Source: Burkholderiaceae bacterium (lineage in GTDB: Bacteria; Pseudomonadota; Gammaproteobacteria; Burkholderiales; Burkholderiaceae_C). From it: a DNA stretch of 64,000 nucleotides. A program made the translations under genes and the position numbers. The DNA lies in assembly GCA_026125795.1 (NCBI GenBank), contig JAHCKM010000001.1, forward strand, positions 310,001 through 374,000, written 5' to 3'. Shown here one piece after another: positions 53,995-62,869 of the stretch (position 1 is the stretch's first letter; every line of letters begins with the position of its first letter). The notes under the pieces were generated by a model. That model saw nothing but the letters and a program-made list of their open reading frames with translations, was not told where the DNA came from and made no database searches.

Positions 53995-55145
53995 GTGGTC
54001 GGTCGTGCCAGTGCGTCCTCGACGGTGGCCCACTGTTCTGCGAACGAAAAGCTCGATTGCCGCTGGTGCTGACGCACCATGTCTGCGATGTGCAGCGTCA
54101 GCAGTGTGGACAGCTCCACTTCGTGCCAGTCGCGCGCGCCGCGATGCTCGAACGGCTGCAGGATCGCGCCGCGATGGCCCACGTCCTTGGGCCAGAAGCG
54201 ATAGCGCGTCCGTCGCGGCCCCTGCCAAATGATCATGCTCCTGAAGTCGTCGATCTTGCAGATGGTGTCACCGAGCTGGAAATTGATGGTCTCGTTGATG
54301 CCTTCGAACGGCTCGGTGCGGGATGTCAGCAGCACCGAGAACAGGTCGTGGCGGTCGCTGCGAATCGAGATGCTGACGTTGTCGTCCGGTTCCGAATCAT
54401 CGGCCCAGGTGACCGAGATCTGCAGCCTGTCGGGCAGGCCGCGCCACGCCAGCAGGTGCACGAACAGGTCGAGCCAGTGACCGATGTTGCCGCACACGCG
54501 CGTGCCTTCCTCGGGCCGGCGATACCAGTGCTCGGGGCCGAGCCGATGACCGGAGACGAAGCACTGCAGTGACATTGCGGCGTCGCGGCTCGCGGTCGTG
54601 CGCTCGCGCAGCGTCCGCACGGCCGCCGAAAACGGCCGGTTGTATCCCGCGAAGATGCGCCGCCCGGACGCTCGCATGGCGCGCAGCAGCTGCAGCAGCT
54701 GCTCGCGCGTCACGGCGATCGGTTTCTCGACGTATACGTCGAGTCCGCGCTCGAGCGCGTGCACGGCATAGTCGGCGTGCGATGCGTGGTTCGACACGAT
54801 GTAGACCAGGCGCAGCCCCGGCGTGCGCAACAGCTGGTCGGCATCAGTGGCTACCTGTGGCACACGCAGCGCTGCGGCCAGCGAGCGCGCTGCGGTGAAG
54901 TCGACGTCGTAGCACGTCAGCACGCGGGCGCCGAAGGCACGCTGCAGGAAGTAGCCGATCGTCGAGAATGCAAACTGGCCGCAGCCGACCAGACCGATGT
55001 CGGCCTCCGTGGAGCGCGCCATCGCTATCGGCCGGAAGCGCAGTCGCCCCGCGGCCTTGTAGATCGCACGCGATGGACCGTAGATCAGCGCGAAGCGCAC
55101 GACCTTCAGGAAGTCGTGGGAACGGCTGCGGGGCTGCGAGCTCAT
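53991..55145 (-). CDS. Gfo/Idh/MocA family oxidoreductase
   Basis: A 384-residue protein. The Rossmann motif is ADIGLVGCGQFAFSTIGYFL (from about residue 48) and the EKP motif is DVYVEKPIAVTREQLLQLL. The C-terminal half has GNIGHWLDLFVHLLAWRGLP with a catalytic-type histidine. A basic N-terminal extension of about 45 residues precedes the fold. It shares little with the WbpB-like protein at 36 kb. Overlap with both neighbours by four bases (ATGA) puts it in one operon with the fused oxidoreductase. Substrate unknown, probably a sugar derivative. Confidence 0.87.
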   Translation of the reverse strand: MSSQPRSRSHDFLKVVRFALIYGPSRAIYKAAGRLRFRPIAMARSTEADIGLVGCGQFAFSTIGYFLQRAFGARVLTCYDVDFTAARSLAAALRVPQVATDADQLLRTPGLRLVYIVSNHASHADYAVHALERGLDVYVEKPIAVTREQLLQLLRAMRASGRRIFAGYNRPFSAAVRTLRERTTASRDAAMSLQCFVSGHRLGPEHWYRRPEEGTRVCGNIGHWLDLFVHLLAWRGLPDRLQISVTWADDSEPDDNVSISIRSDRHDLFSVLLTSRTEPFEGINETINFQLGDTICKIDDFRSMIIWQGPRRTRYRFWPKDVGHRGAILQPFEHRGARDWHEVELSTLLTLHIADMVRQHQRQSSFSFAEQWATVEDALARPTT

Positions 55146-56347
55146 GGGCTGGCGGTGCGAGGGCTTGGCATGGCGCTGTCGTGCCGCGCCAGTGCGCCAC
55201 GCACGATCTCGAGGTACGCGCTCGCACGCTCGCCGGGGCCAGGGTAGCGCCCCAGGAACGCAAAAGCCGCGTCGAGCCGGCGTACGCGCTCGGACTGTTC
55301 GAGCAGGAAATACGCGGCGATGGCGCGCGCGATCGATTCCACGCTCAGCGGATCGAAGTAAATGGCGTGCTCATGACAGCAGTCGCGGATGAACGGCAGG
55401 TCCGAGGCGAAAAGTGGTCGGCGCATACACATCGCTTCCAGAGGCACGGCCGAGAAACACTCGAGCAGGCTCGGAAAGATCACACCGTCCATAGCCGCAT
55501 AGAAGCTTGGGCTCTGCGCCAGCACCAAGGCGCCCGCGTTGTACACGGCGTCGCGGTATGACGGCGCGCACGCCTGCCATTCGGCGTCAGTGAACGTGAC
55601 ATAGAAGTCCACCGCCAGGCCGTGCACCCGCAACAGCCGCTCCTTCAATGCGGGCAGACAGTGCAGGTTCTTGTGAACGTAGTTGCGCGAAACGACGCCG
55701 AGCTTCAAGCCGGTGGACGCCGCGGGCAGCGCCACCGGCTGCCAGCGCGGCGGATCAAGGAACACCGAGTCGACAGTGTTGTAGACGATGTGGATCGGCA
55801 CGCCTCGGAAGATGCTCTTGCGCGCCAGGGCCGCCTGCACATGCTCGAGCTCGACAACCAACTCGTCTGCTCGCGCGAAGAACCATTCCTGCACCAGGTA
55901 CTTCAGACGCTGACTCCAGCGCGCGACCGTGGACATCCGGCGTTCGATCGGGTTGCGCGGGTAAACGATTAGCGGCTGCGCGAAGCCGCACACGTGCAAA
56001 GGCTTTCGGGACAGCGTGTAGGCCGGCCCGAAGACGGTGAACACCACGTCGTGGTGTGCGAAGTGCTCGTGCAGCCCCCGCCACAGCGAACGGAATCCGT
56101 GGTGGTCGACGACTCGGCAATCGGCAAATCCACCGAGATCGGAGCGCATCGCCGCAAGGTTGTTGTGGACCGCCGTCGACAGCAGCAGGCAAACGCTGAG
56201 GTCCTGGGGCGGGTCCTGACTCAGACAGTGGATGAACGAGGAAGCAACCGCCACCGCGCCACCGACGTGCAGGTTGGAGCAGTTGATGAGCACTCGCGGC
56301 CGCCGACCCAGCGGCGAACGAGCACCGCCGGCGGGATTGGCGGCCAT
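55142..56347 (-). CDS. Glycosyltransferase (GT4-like)
   Basis: A 401-residue GT-B-like protein. RVLINCSNLHVGGAVAVASS opens the acceptor domain, KLGVVSRNYVHKNLHCLPAL starts the donor domain, and FPSLLECFSAVPLEAMCMRR is the EX7E-type site. The ATG at 56347 has a weak AAGAG site; a GTG at 56365 overlaps the upstream methyltransferase stop and is equally possible. The stop overlaps the next gene's ATG. Donor and acceptor unknown. Confidence 0.85.
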   Translation of the reverse strand: MAANPAGGARSPLGRRPRVLINCSNLHVGGAVAVASSFIHCLSQDPPQDLSVCLLLSTAVHNNLAAMRSDLGGFADCRVVDHHGFRSLWRGLHEHFAHHDVVFTVFGPAYTLSRKPLHVCGFAQPLIVYPRNPIERRMSTVARWSQRLKYLVQEWFFARADELVVELEHVQAALARKSIFRGVPIHIVYNTVDSVFLDPPRWQPVALPAASTGLKLGVVSRNYVHKNLHCLPALKERLLRVHGLAVDFYVTFTDAEWQACAPSYRDAVYNAGALVLAQSPSFYAAMDGVIFPSLLECFSAVPLEAMCMRRPLFASDLPFIRDCCHEHAIYFDPLSVESIARAIAAYFLLEQSERVRRLDAAFAFLGRYPGPGERASAYLEIVRGALARHDSAMPSPRTASP

Positions 56348-56361
56348 CGGTGCGCGGCTCT

Positions 56362-57105
56362 TCACTCGGCCAGTACCAGGTAGGAGCAGCCGCCAAGGAC
56401 CGTCGCCGCGACAGCGGGCGACATCGCGAACAGGGCCTTGCGCGGTAGCCTCGCCAGCCGCGCCTTCCAGCTGCGCGCCGGTAGTCCGTCGAACGGGGCC
56501 GTGAAGAAACCATCGATGACGCGATAACCGCAATCGGCCAACGTAGCCAGCGCGGTGTCACGGGTGAAGTAGTGCAGATGGCCGACGCTCGAGCGGGCGC
56601 GCATCATCGATGCGTGCACCACCGACAGCAATGAGATGTCCAGCGGGATGTGGAATACCTTGAACTTTGCCTTGCTGCGCAGCCTCCTGAGGAATCCCAT
56701 GTAGTCCTCGACGTGCTCAAAGACGTCGATGCACAGGAGGCAGTCGTAGACCTCGCTCGATTCGAAGATGTCACCGGCTCGAAAGTCGATCTGCGGCACA
56801 TTGCGTGCGCGGCAAAGCGCCATCGCCTGGGGCGAACGCTCGTACCCGACAAAGCGCGCATCGGGTAATGCGCGGGACAGTTCCTGAACGATGCCTCCGG
56901 CCCCACAGCCTACTTCGCACACTGTCGAGGGGATCAGCCGATTCCGCTGCAGCAAGCGCAGTATCTGCAATGACTTCCACATCGAGTCTTCAGAATGCCA
57001 CGTTTGGTTGGCAAGCAAGTAACTACCATCATTGTAGATGGCAGTCGGGTCAAAGGCCTGAGGCGCAGAGGAAGGGTCCCTAGCCATAGATGTGTCGCTC
57101 TGCAT
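56362..57105 (-). CDS. Class I SAM-dependent methyltransferase
   Basis: A 247-residue protein. VCEVGCGAGGIVQELSRALP (near residue 62) is the SAM-binding motif, RFVGYERSPQAMALC the acidic motif, and YDCLLCIDVFEHVEDYMGFL the motif-III region. The C-terminal hydrophobic stretch AMSPAVAATVLGGCSYLVLA could peripherally anchor it. A sugar or lipid-linked glycan is the likely target. ATG 57087 is an alternative start. Confidence 0.87.
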   Translation of the reverse strand: MQSDTSMARDPSSAPQAFDPTAIYNDGSYLLANQTWHSEDSMWKSLQILRLLQRNRLIPSTVCEVGCGAGGIVQELSRALPDARFVGYERSPQAMALCRARNVPQIDFRAGDIFESSEVYDCLLCIDVFEHVEDYMGFLRRLRSKAKFKVFHIPLDISLLSVVHASMMRARSSVGHLHYFTRDTALATLADCGYRVIDGFFTAPFDGLPARSWKARLARLPRKALFAMSPAVAATVLGGCSYLVLAE

Positions 57106-57143
57106 TCCGCTGGCAATGCAGTTCCTGAAACGCGGTCATTGTT

Positions 57144-58232
57144 CTAATTCTCTTCCCACACAAAGCGGTACGGATTGAACGGCGACATCAAGTGGCTCTC
57201 GTCCAAGAATTGCACAGCGGACATGATTGCATCCTCATTGGCTATCGCTGCCAGTGAACCGTACAGCCACATGACGGTCAAGCCCAATAGCGCCATGGAT
57301 CGCAGTTGGCTCTTGAGCCGCGTGAGTGGTTGCTCCAGAACCCAAAAGAGCAAGAGTGCGTTCGCAATCATCTCCACACGAGCAACAAGTGGAACAACGA
57401 TTGTTATTGAGCGCAAGGCTAGCCAGGTCACAAAGAGCGTTGTCACCACCACGCGGTTCTTTTTGCTCGTCACGCAAAAGTACAGGAGCAAGTAGAACGG
57501 GAGGCCGAAGAGAAGACTTCTGCTGGGCGCCTCGGAATCATCGACCGCCACCAGCTCGGAGTAGATAAGGTACTTTGCGGCCAGCACCTCGTTCTGGAGG
57601 ATGAGCAGGTATCCTGCGAAGACTGCCACTGCGGCCAGCCCGATCATTGCGAGCCTTGCGCCTTGTTTCTGTTGTCTGGCTATCAGGATCGGAAGGAATC
57701 CGATCAACGCTGAATAGTGAGTCAATACAGCCGCGGTACCTAAGGCATGAAATCGCCACTGGCCAGGCGCATTCGCTGGAACTCTGTTTGCCAAGAGCAG
57801 AAGAAGGACGGCGGTCCCAGCCCGGAGAATATTGAAGTGAAAGTTGAGGTAGAAGATCGCGAGATAGACAAGCAGAAACTCGGCTGGCCGCCTTGACGTC
57901 TGCGCGAGGCGCAAAAGCAGGATGCCTTGAATCAGAGAGATCAGGAAGATGAAGACGAACGAGCTTTCGGTCAGGTGCCCGGTGAGTCTGAGGAGGAACG
58001 CGAACGCTGGCTCAACGGATTGAAGAAGATCCCCCCAATCTAGGTCGGCGCCAGACTGGAACATCAAGTGGTACGAATAGGTGTCGGTTCCCACGTACCC
58101 GCGTAACGCGCAGAAGCCCGAGAGGACCATAATGCAAAAGGCACCTGTCATTCGTTGCGCATGGCGCTTTCCAACGAGTGTGGCCAGTAGCAGACTGCTG
58201 CAGCCAAGTAGGACAACGAGGTAGATGGCCAA
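57144..58232 (-). CDS. EpsG-family polysaccharide polymerase (Wzy-like)
   Basis: A 362-residue polytopic membrane protein with about ten hydrophobic segments. The segment ALRGYVGTDTYSYHLMFQSG near residue 43 is the EpsG-family mark (R-x-x-x-x-T-D-T-x-x-Y), and FILIFYLNFHFNILRAG-like sequence (YLAIFYLNFHFNILRAGTA) matches the conserved R-Q/A helix. It would polymerise repeat units on the periplasmic side. Its base composition is visibly lower in GC than both flanking genes, which is common for polymerase genes acquired by transfer. It is the only polymerase candidate in the window. Confidence 0.85.
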   Translation of the reverse strand: MAIYLVVLLGCSSLLLATLVGKRHAQRMTGAFCIMVLSGFCALRGYVGTDTYSYHLMFQSGADLDWGDLLQSVEPAFAFLLRLTGHLTESSFVFIFLISLIQGILLLRLAQTSRRPAEFLLVYLAIFYLNFHFNILRAGTAVLLLLLANRVPANAPGQWRFHALGTAAVLTHYSALIGFLPILIARQQKQGARLAMIGLAAVAVFAGYLLILQNEVLAAKYLIYSELVAVDDSEAPSRSLLFGLPFYLLLYFCVTSKKNRVVVTTLFVTWLALRSITIVVPLVARVEMIANALLLFWVLEQPLTRLKSQLRSMALLGLTVMWLYGSLAAIANEDAIMSAVQFLDESHLMSPFNPYRFVWEEN

Positions 58233-58247
58233 GGCGCTCGCCCGACG

Positions 58248-59156
58248 CTACCGCGCTCGTATTTCAGAATGCCAGCGCACCTGCGTGCTGCGCATGCGCT
58301 GCAGGTTGGATCGCAGGTCTTTCCAGTGGATCGGTGCGCACGAGCGCCACGCGAGTGACAAGAAGCTCAGCGCCGTGAACTGGAGGTTCTTGGCGTCGAT
58401 CAGCGCGCGGCACAGCGCCCAGATCAGGAAGTCGCGACGGCGCTCCGGATGCCGCAGCAGGAACTCGTCTGCGTGCTCGATGGCCAGCAGCTTCACTCGG
58501 CGCTGTGACGCCACGGTCAGCGAGCCGGCCGCGGCCACGCGGTAGCGTCCGAGGACCCGGTCCAGGATGTGCCCGTGTCCCTTGGACAGCAGGTCCCATG
58601 TCAGGTACATGTCGAGGACCCGGCGATCGGTGGGCAAGGCGGTTCTGGCGGAGCGGCGATACATCAGCGAGCTGTGCACGCTGAGGAAGCCGAGGCGGAT
58701 CGCGTCAGAGAAGGTGACGCGTCCGCTGTCGAAGGATGCGAGGTCGGCCGTTTGCCCCGAGCAGAAGTGTCCGGCATCGTCGAAGTAGTCCACGCGATGC
58801 CACACCGCATTGCATTGTTGATCGCGGTCCAGCACATCGACCTGGGCTTGCAGTTTGCCCGGCAGCGCGTAGTCATCGCCATCCACGTGAGCGACGTAGG
58901 TCCCGCTGGCAGCGGCGTGCACCTCAAGATAGTTGCGTGCGCCGCCTGTGTTGTGCGGCTGGACGATCAGCCTCACGATGCCGGGATAGCGCGCGACGAA
59001 CTCGCGCACGACTGAGTCCGTGCCGTCGGTCGAGCAGTCGTCGCCCACGATGACCTCGAAGTCGAAATCCGTCTCCTGGTCGACCAGGCTCTGCAGGCAC
59101 TCGCGGACGTAGCGCAGCTGGTTGTATGTGATGACGCAGACGGAAACCTTGGGCAC
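58248..59156 (-). CDS. GT2-family glycosyltransferase
   Basis: A 302-residue GT-A enzyme. The nucleotide fold is KVSVCVITYNQLRYVRECLQ and FEVIVGDDCSTDGTDSVV; the metal-binding motif is VAHVDGDDYALPGKL. The mid segment SVHSSLMYRRSA and DMYLTWDLLSKGHG resemble acceptor-site elements. No membrane helices. It lies 15 bp below the EpsG-like gene's start. Donor unknown. Confidence 0.9.
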   Translation of the reverse strand: MPKVSVCVITYNQLRYVRECLQSLVDQETDFDFEVIVGDDCSTDGTDSVVREFVARYPGIVRLIVQPHNTGGARNYLEVHAAASGTYVAHVDGDDYALPGKLQAQVDVLDRDQQCNAVWHRVDYFDDAGHFCSGQTADLASFDSGRVTFSDAIRLGFLSVHSSLMYRRSARTALPTDRRVLDMYLTWDLLSKGHGHILDRVLGRYRVAAAGSLTVASQRRVKLLAIEHADEFLLRHPERRRDFLIWALCRALIDAKNLQFTALSFLSLAWRSCAPIHWKDLRSNLQRMRSTQVRWHSEIRAR

Positions 59157-59181
59157 TTCGAACTCTCGCGGCTCTGGCTTC

Positions 59182-60687
59182 TCACGCGCCGAGCCAGCGC
59201 ATTGTGCTGCCCAATCGGCTTCGGGCTGCGGACGAGCCGGCGACCGCGAGCCCTGTCAAGGCGGTGTACAGCGCCAGCAGTGTCGCCACCGTTGCCGGCC
59301 GCGAATGCGGCCAGGTCAGCCACTGCCACGCCACCAACCCGGCCAGCGCAGGCGGCACGATGATCGTCGCGATGTCGTGCGACAGCCAGCGCAGATGCTC
59401 GCCATTGAGAATCCTTCGATGGACGTACGGCAACCAGGCCGCGAACGGGAGCAGGTGGGCGACGACCCACGCGTAGCCTGCGCCGACCATCCCGTACCGA
59501 GAGACCGCGAGCAGCAACAGGGGCACGAACAGCACCACGAAGGCGACGTTGCCGACGACGTGGAGGCTGAGGTCCCCGCGGGCGACCTGCAGCAGGTACG
59601 GCAGGCCGGCCAACGCCAGAACACCGTTACCCAGCGCGTACAACGCCAGCACCGGCGCCGCGTTCTGCACGACCTCGGGGTTTCCGGTCCATGCCAGCAG
59701 AACCTGCCCGGGGAACAGCGCCAGAACCAGCGCCAGCGGCGCGACGATCACCGTGATGACCTGCGTGACGTCGCGGTACAGGCGTACGACGGCTTGCTCG
59801 TCCCCCTGCGCCCATAAGCGGGTCAGCCGCGGCAGTATGGCACCTGTGATCGGCGCACACACCAGCAGGATGCCGTTGGCCGCAAGCACGGCCAGTGTGA
59901 AGTAGGCATAGTCGGCCAGCGGAAGCCAGCCCGACAGCAGGAGCTTGTCGGTCTGTGTCACGATCACCCAGATCGCGCTGGTGAATGCGGCGCTGAGCGC
60001 AAAACGCAGCACGCCACGCACCGGCTGCCAATGCCAGCGGATCGGCTGTGCACCGTCCGCAATCGGGAGCAGCCGGTAGGTGCAGCGCAACAACAGCACG
60101 AGCTCGATCAGCGCAGCGCCGAGCTGATAACCGAAATAGTGGGTCGGTGTCGAGCCGACAAAGGCGAGGAATGGAATCACCAGCACGAATCGCAGCGTCG
60201 CGATCGACACGTTGCAGCTGCTGAGCCAGACGATGTGCTCGAAGCCGGTGATCACGCCACGGTAGAGACCACAGATCCACCGCAGCGCGACCACCGCCGC
60301 CAGCAGCGCGACGGCTCGGGAGACCTCGGAAGGGTCTAGCGACTGCAGGTGCAGCCAGTGGCCGGCGATACCCTGGGCACCGGCCATGAGGGCTGACCCG
60401 CCGAGCAGCGCCACTACCAGGAAGATGCCTTCCAGTGCACGCAACAGTCGACGCAACGCGAGGGCGTCGGCTGCGCCGGCCTTGAAACGCGCCGCCTCGC
60501 GCCCGAGGGCGGGAGTCAGCCCAAGGTCCAGCAGCATGAACCAACCCTGAATCATCGTGTAGAAGCCAACCAGCCCATAGGCCTCGACGCCCAGGTACTG
60601 CACATACCAAGGCACCAGGAGAATGCCGATCAAAGCGGCGTAGAGCTGGCTGGCCGTGTTGGCCAGGATGTTGCGTTGGATTGACAT
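59182..60687 (-). CDS. Oligosaccharide flippase (Wzx/RfbX-like)
   Basis: A 501-residue polytopic protein with 12-14 hydrophobic segments. The start IQRNILANTASQLYAALIGI and YLGVEAYGLVGFYTMIQGW are typical of PST-family flippases. Longer than the flippase at 38.9 kb and not closely similar. It overlaps the methyltransferase stop by one base (TGATG). It would export the repeat unit built by this minus-strand operon. Confidence 0.9.
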   Translation of the reverse strand: MSIQRNILANTASQLYAALIGILLVPWYVQYLGVEAYGLVGFYTMIQGWFMLLDLGLTPALGREAARFKAGAADALALRRLLRALEGIFLVVALLGGSALMAGAQGIAGHWLHLQSLDPSEVSRAVALLAAVVALRWICGLYRGVITGFEHIVWLSSCNVSIATLRFVLVIPFLAFVGSTPTHYFGYQLGAALIELVLLLRCTYRLLPIADGAQPIRWHWQPVRGVLRFALSAAFTSAIWVIVTQTDKLLLSGWLPLADYAYFTLAVLAANGILLVCAPITGAILPRLTRLWAQGDEQAVVRLYRDVTQVITVIVAPLALVLALFPGQVLLAWTGNPEVVQNAAPVLALYALGNGVLALAGLPYLLQVARGDLSLHVVGNVAFVVLFVPLLLLAVSRYGMVGAGYAWVVAHLLPFAAWLPYVHRRILNGEHLRWLSHDIATIIVPPALAGLVAWQWLTWPHSRPATVATLLALYTALTGLAVAGSSAARSRLGSTMRWLGA

Positions 60688-61439
60688 CAGGCGCCGGTGG
60701 CCGCGCCGGCGTTCCCGCGCTCGCACAGCAGGAAAATGCTCGCGCACAGGTCGGGATAGACCTGCCCGAGCTGGTAGCACCCCTCGATGTATTCCTTCGA
60801 GACGATGTCAGTCTGCAGCAGGCGATCCCATTGGAAGTTGGCCAGCGCCTTGAAGAAGATGCCGGTGCGGTAGACAACCTTCAGGCCCGCTCGCACTGCA
60901 TCGCGCTCCAACGTGTCGAGCGAGTAGGTACAGCGATGTCCGTGCTCCGCCTCGGCGGGCGTGACCGCGGCGTTGTGCGAAATCAGGCCCATCTTTACTG
61001 CGATTTGCCGCGATGGTGCGTTGGCGTTGGGGCAGACGACAAAGAAGCGTCCGCCATCTGCCAGCCACTCTTCGTTGACTCGCCGAAGCACTGCGACGGG
61101 GTCGTCCAAGTGCTCGAGGACGTGCGTCATCACGATGTTCTCGTAGCGGCGCGGCAGGTGGACACTCTCGAATCGCTCGTGGAAGTAGCTTGGCCCCGGC
61201 AACACGTGGCGCGCATGCTGAATCGCCTCGTCGGAGGCTTCGACGCAACTGATGTCGCTGAAGCGCTGCGCCAGTCGGCGCGTGAAGTCGCCCTTGAAGC
61301 TGCCCAGCTCGAGCAGGCTGCCGTCTCTGAAGAACGGCTCGAACGATCGGAGCATGTACGGGTGCATCACGTCGAAGTCGAACCCGTAGGCGTACTTCCG
61401 TGCTGCGTTGTCGCGGCTCTCCATGTTGTAGTCACGCAT
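60687..61439 (-). CDS. Class I SAM-dependent methyltransferase
   Basis: A 250-residue protein. SLLELGSFKGDFTRRLAQRF is SAM motif I, CVEASDEAIQHAR the acidic motif, and NIVMTHVLEHLDDPVAVLRR motif III. Methyltransferases of this type occur in polysaccharide loci and cap or modify sugars. The start at 61439 overlaps the acetyltransferase end by 8 bp; ATG 61448 is also in frame. Confidence 0.87.
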   Translation of the reverse strand: MRDYNMESRDNAARKYAYGFDFDVMHPYMLRSFEPFFRDGSLLELGSFKGDFTRRLAQRFSDISCVEASDEAIQHARHVLPGPSYFHERFESVHLPRRYENIVMTHVLEHLDDPVAVLRRVNEEWLADGGRFFVVCPNANAPSRQIAVKMGLISHNAAVTPAEAEHGHRCTYSLDTLERDAVRAGLKVVYRTGIFFKALANFQWDRLLQTDIVSKEYIEGCYQLGQVYPDLCASIFLLCERGNAGAATGA

Positions 61440-61902
61440 GCCGTTCACCGCCTTTGCTGCAAAGATCCAGTCTCATGGTTGGCACGGGAGCGCTGGCTGT
61501 TACGGGGATGAATCCGAATCGTTTGTACAGGCGAACGGCATCGGCGTTGAGGGGCGACACTTCGAGCGTCACTTGTTCGAAGCGGAGTTCGGCGGCCCGC
61601 GCGAGTCCGCGCTGGAGCAGGTCCGATGCGATACCGCGCCGGGCCCAGTGCGGCAGCACGCTCACGTTTGTGACATGGGCGACGCCCGCTGCACGATCAT
61701 TCAAATAGACCGCTACCAGCCCGACCAGCACGCCGTCGGCCCAGGCTTCGAAACGCGTCGCGTGGTCGCGGATCTTCTCTGCGTAGGCGCCGAGGTCGAT
61801 GCGTTGGGTCAGCGGCGGCACGAAGCGGCTGTCGCACTGCCGCAGGTGCTGCTCGACCTGGGCGGCCGACGCCTCGTCGACACAAAAGCGCACCCGTTTC
61901 AT
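61432..61902 (-). CDS. GNAT-family N-acetyltransferase
   Basis: A 156-residue GNAT protein. VTNVSVLPHWARRGIASDLL is the acetyl-CoA loop (R/Q-x-x-G-x-G/A), followed by VTLEVSPLNADAVRLYKRFG and FIPVTASAPVPTMRL. The position suggests acetylation of an amino sugar, possibly a 4-amino-4,6-dideoxy sugar as done by PseH/WecD-type enzymes. The ATG at 61902 overlaps the preceding stop (ATGA), which decides the start. Confidence 0.88.
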   Translation of the reverse strand: MKRVRFCVDEASAAQVEQHLRQCDSRFVPPLTQRIDLGAYAEKIRDHATRFEAWADGVLVGLVAVYLNDRAAGVAHVTNVSVLPHWARRGIASDLLQRGLARAAELRFEQVTLEVSPLNADAVRLYKRFGFIPVTASAPVPTMRLDLCSKGGERHA

Positions 61903-62858
61903 CGCTCCAACCGCGCCAGCCCGAAGCCACGGCGTCCGAACTCGTTGCCGTTGTACAGCAGATAAACCTCGCCATCGCAGGCGAACGCATGCGGGTAGCA
62001 CTGCATGTCGCTATCCCAGGCGCCCGGCGTGCCATGCAGGCTCAGGGCGTCGTCGTCCCGGGTCCAGTTCACGAGGTCGTTCGAGCTGGCGTGTCCGACT
62101 CGATAGCCACGATCGGGATTTTTGCGGAAGTCGTCCGAGCGCCGATAACAGAAGAACATGTGGTAAGCATCGCCCACCTGGACCACCGTAGGCAATGCCT
62201 GAGACTCGTCGCTGCCCAACCGGTCGGCGATGATCTGCCGGGCTTCTTCCTTGACCCAGTTGATCCCGTTTACCGATGTAGCGTGGCCGATCTTGTAGGT
62301 GCGTTCGGGCGCACCGTCGGCCGAGAAGCGCTGCCAGCGCGTGCCGAAGATGTACCACATGTGGAAGGTGCCATCGATAGTTGCCACGAACCCGTCACCT
62401 ACGAGGAACGGTTCGTGCAGGGAACTGCCGAGCACGGGTCCGGTGCCGACCCGCTGAAACGTGTTGCCGCCGTCGCGGCTGATGGCCAGGCCGATCGCGG
62501 TTTCCACCGACACCGATCGTCGCCGGCTCCAGCCCGTGGTGTAGCCGTACACGAGATCACCGTACCGCACCACGTTCATCGGAAAGATGCCGTGCTCGTC
62601 GAAGCAGCCCAGGCCGCCCGGTTCGATGGCCGCCCGCTCCGAGACGCGAAGAATGACGCGCAGATCCTTCGCAAAATCGACGAATGCGACGTGGCTCAGG
62701 TACTTGCCGTTCGTTCGATCCACCGACCGGCAAGAGAAGTACACGCGCACGAAGTCATCGAACACCAGCGCCTGGGGCGACTGCGCGAACTGCGTGCAGC
62801 CGTTGGGCAACCGATGCTGTGTCGGATCGAAAATGCAGCCGATCTTCTTCCACCGCAT
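61899..62858 (-). CDS. Glycosidase-like five-bladed beta-propeller protein, paralogue A
   Basis: A 319-residue protein resembling GH43/GH130-like propellers. Repeated blades show VRVYFSCRSVDRTNGKYLSH, AIGLAISRDGGNTFQRVGTG, YHMFFCYRRSDDF and YRVGHASSNDLVNWTRDDDA. Phosphorylases and hydrolases share this fold; here catalysis is unproved. No signal peptide, so probably cytosolic. Strongly similar to the gene just upstream. The ATG at 62858 has AAGGGG six bases before it; ATG 62873 overlaps the previous stop. Confidence 0.8.
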   Translation of the reverse strand: MRWKKIGCIFDPTQHRLPNGCTQFAQSPQALVFDDFVRVYFSCRSVDRTNGKYLSHVAFVDFAKDLRVILRVSERAAIEPGGLGCFDEHGIFPMNVVRYGDLVYGYTTGWSRRRSVSVETAIGLAISRDGGNTFQRVGTGPVLGSSLHEPFLVGDGFVATIDGTFHMWYIFGTRWQRFSADGAPERTYKIGHATSVNGINWVKEEARQIIADRLGSDESQALPTVVQVGDAYHMFFCYRRSDDFRKNPDRGYRVGHASSNDLVNWTRDDDALSLHGTPGAWDSDMQCYPHAFACDGEVYLLYNGNEFGRRGFGLARLER

Positions 62859-62869
62859 TGCCGGCCCCT

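Noticed and set aside
51868-54072. 734-codon plus-strand open frame opposite the fused oxidoreductase
   Set aside because: No domain motif, while the opposite frame shows two complete Rossmann domains.
36065-55145. The two Gfo/Idh genes (36.1 and 54.0 kb), and likewise the two DegT aminotransferases, as recent duplicates
   Set aside because: Within each pair the sequences share only family motifs; lengths and diagnostic segments differ, so they are distinct subfamilies.
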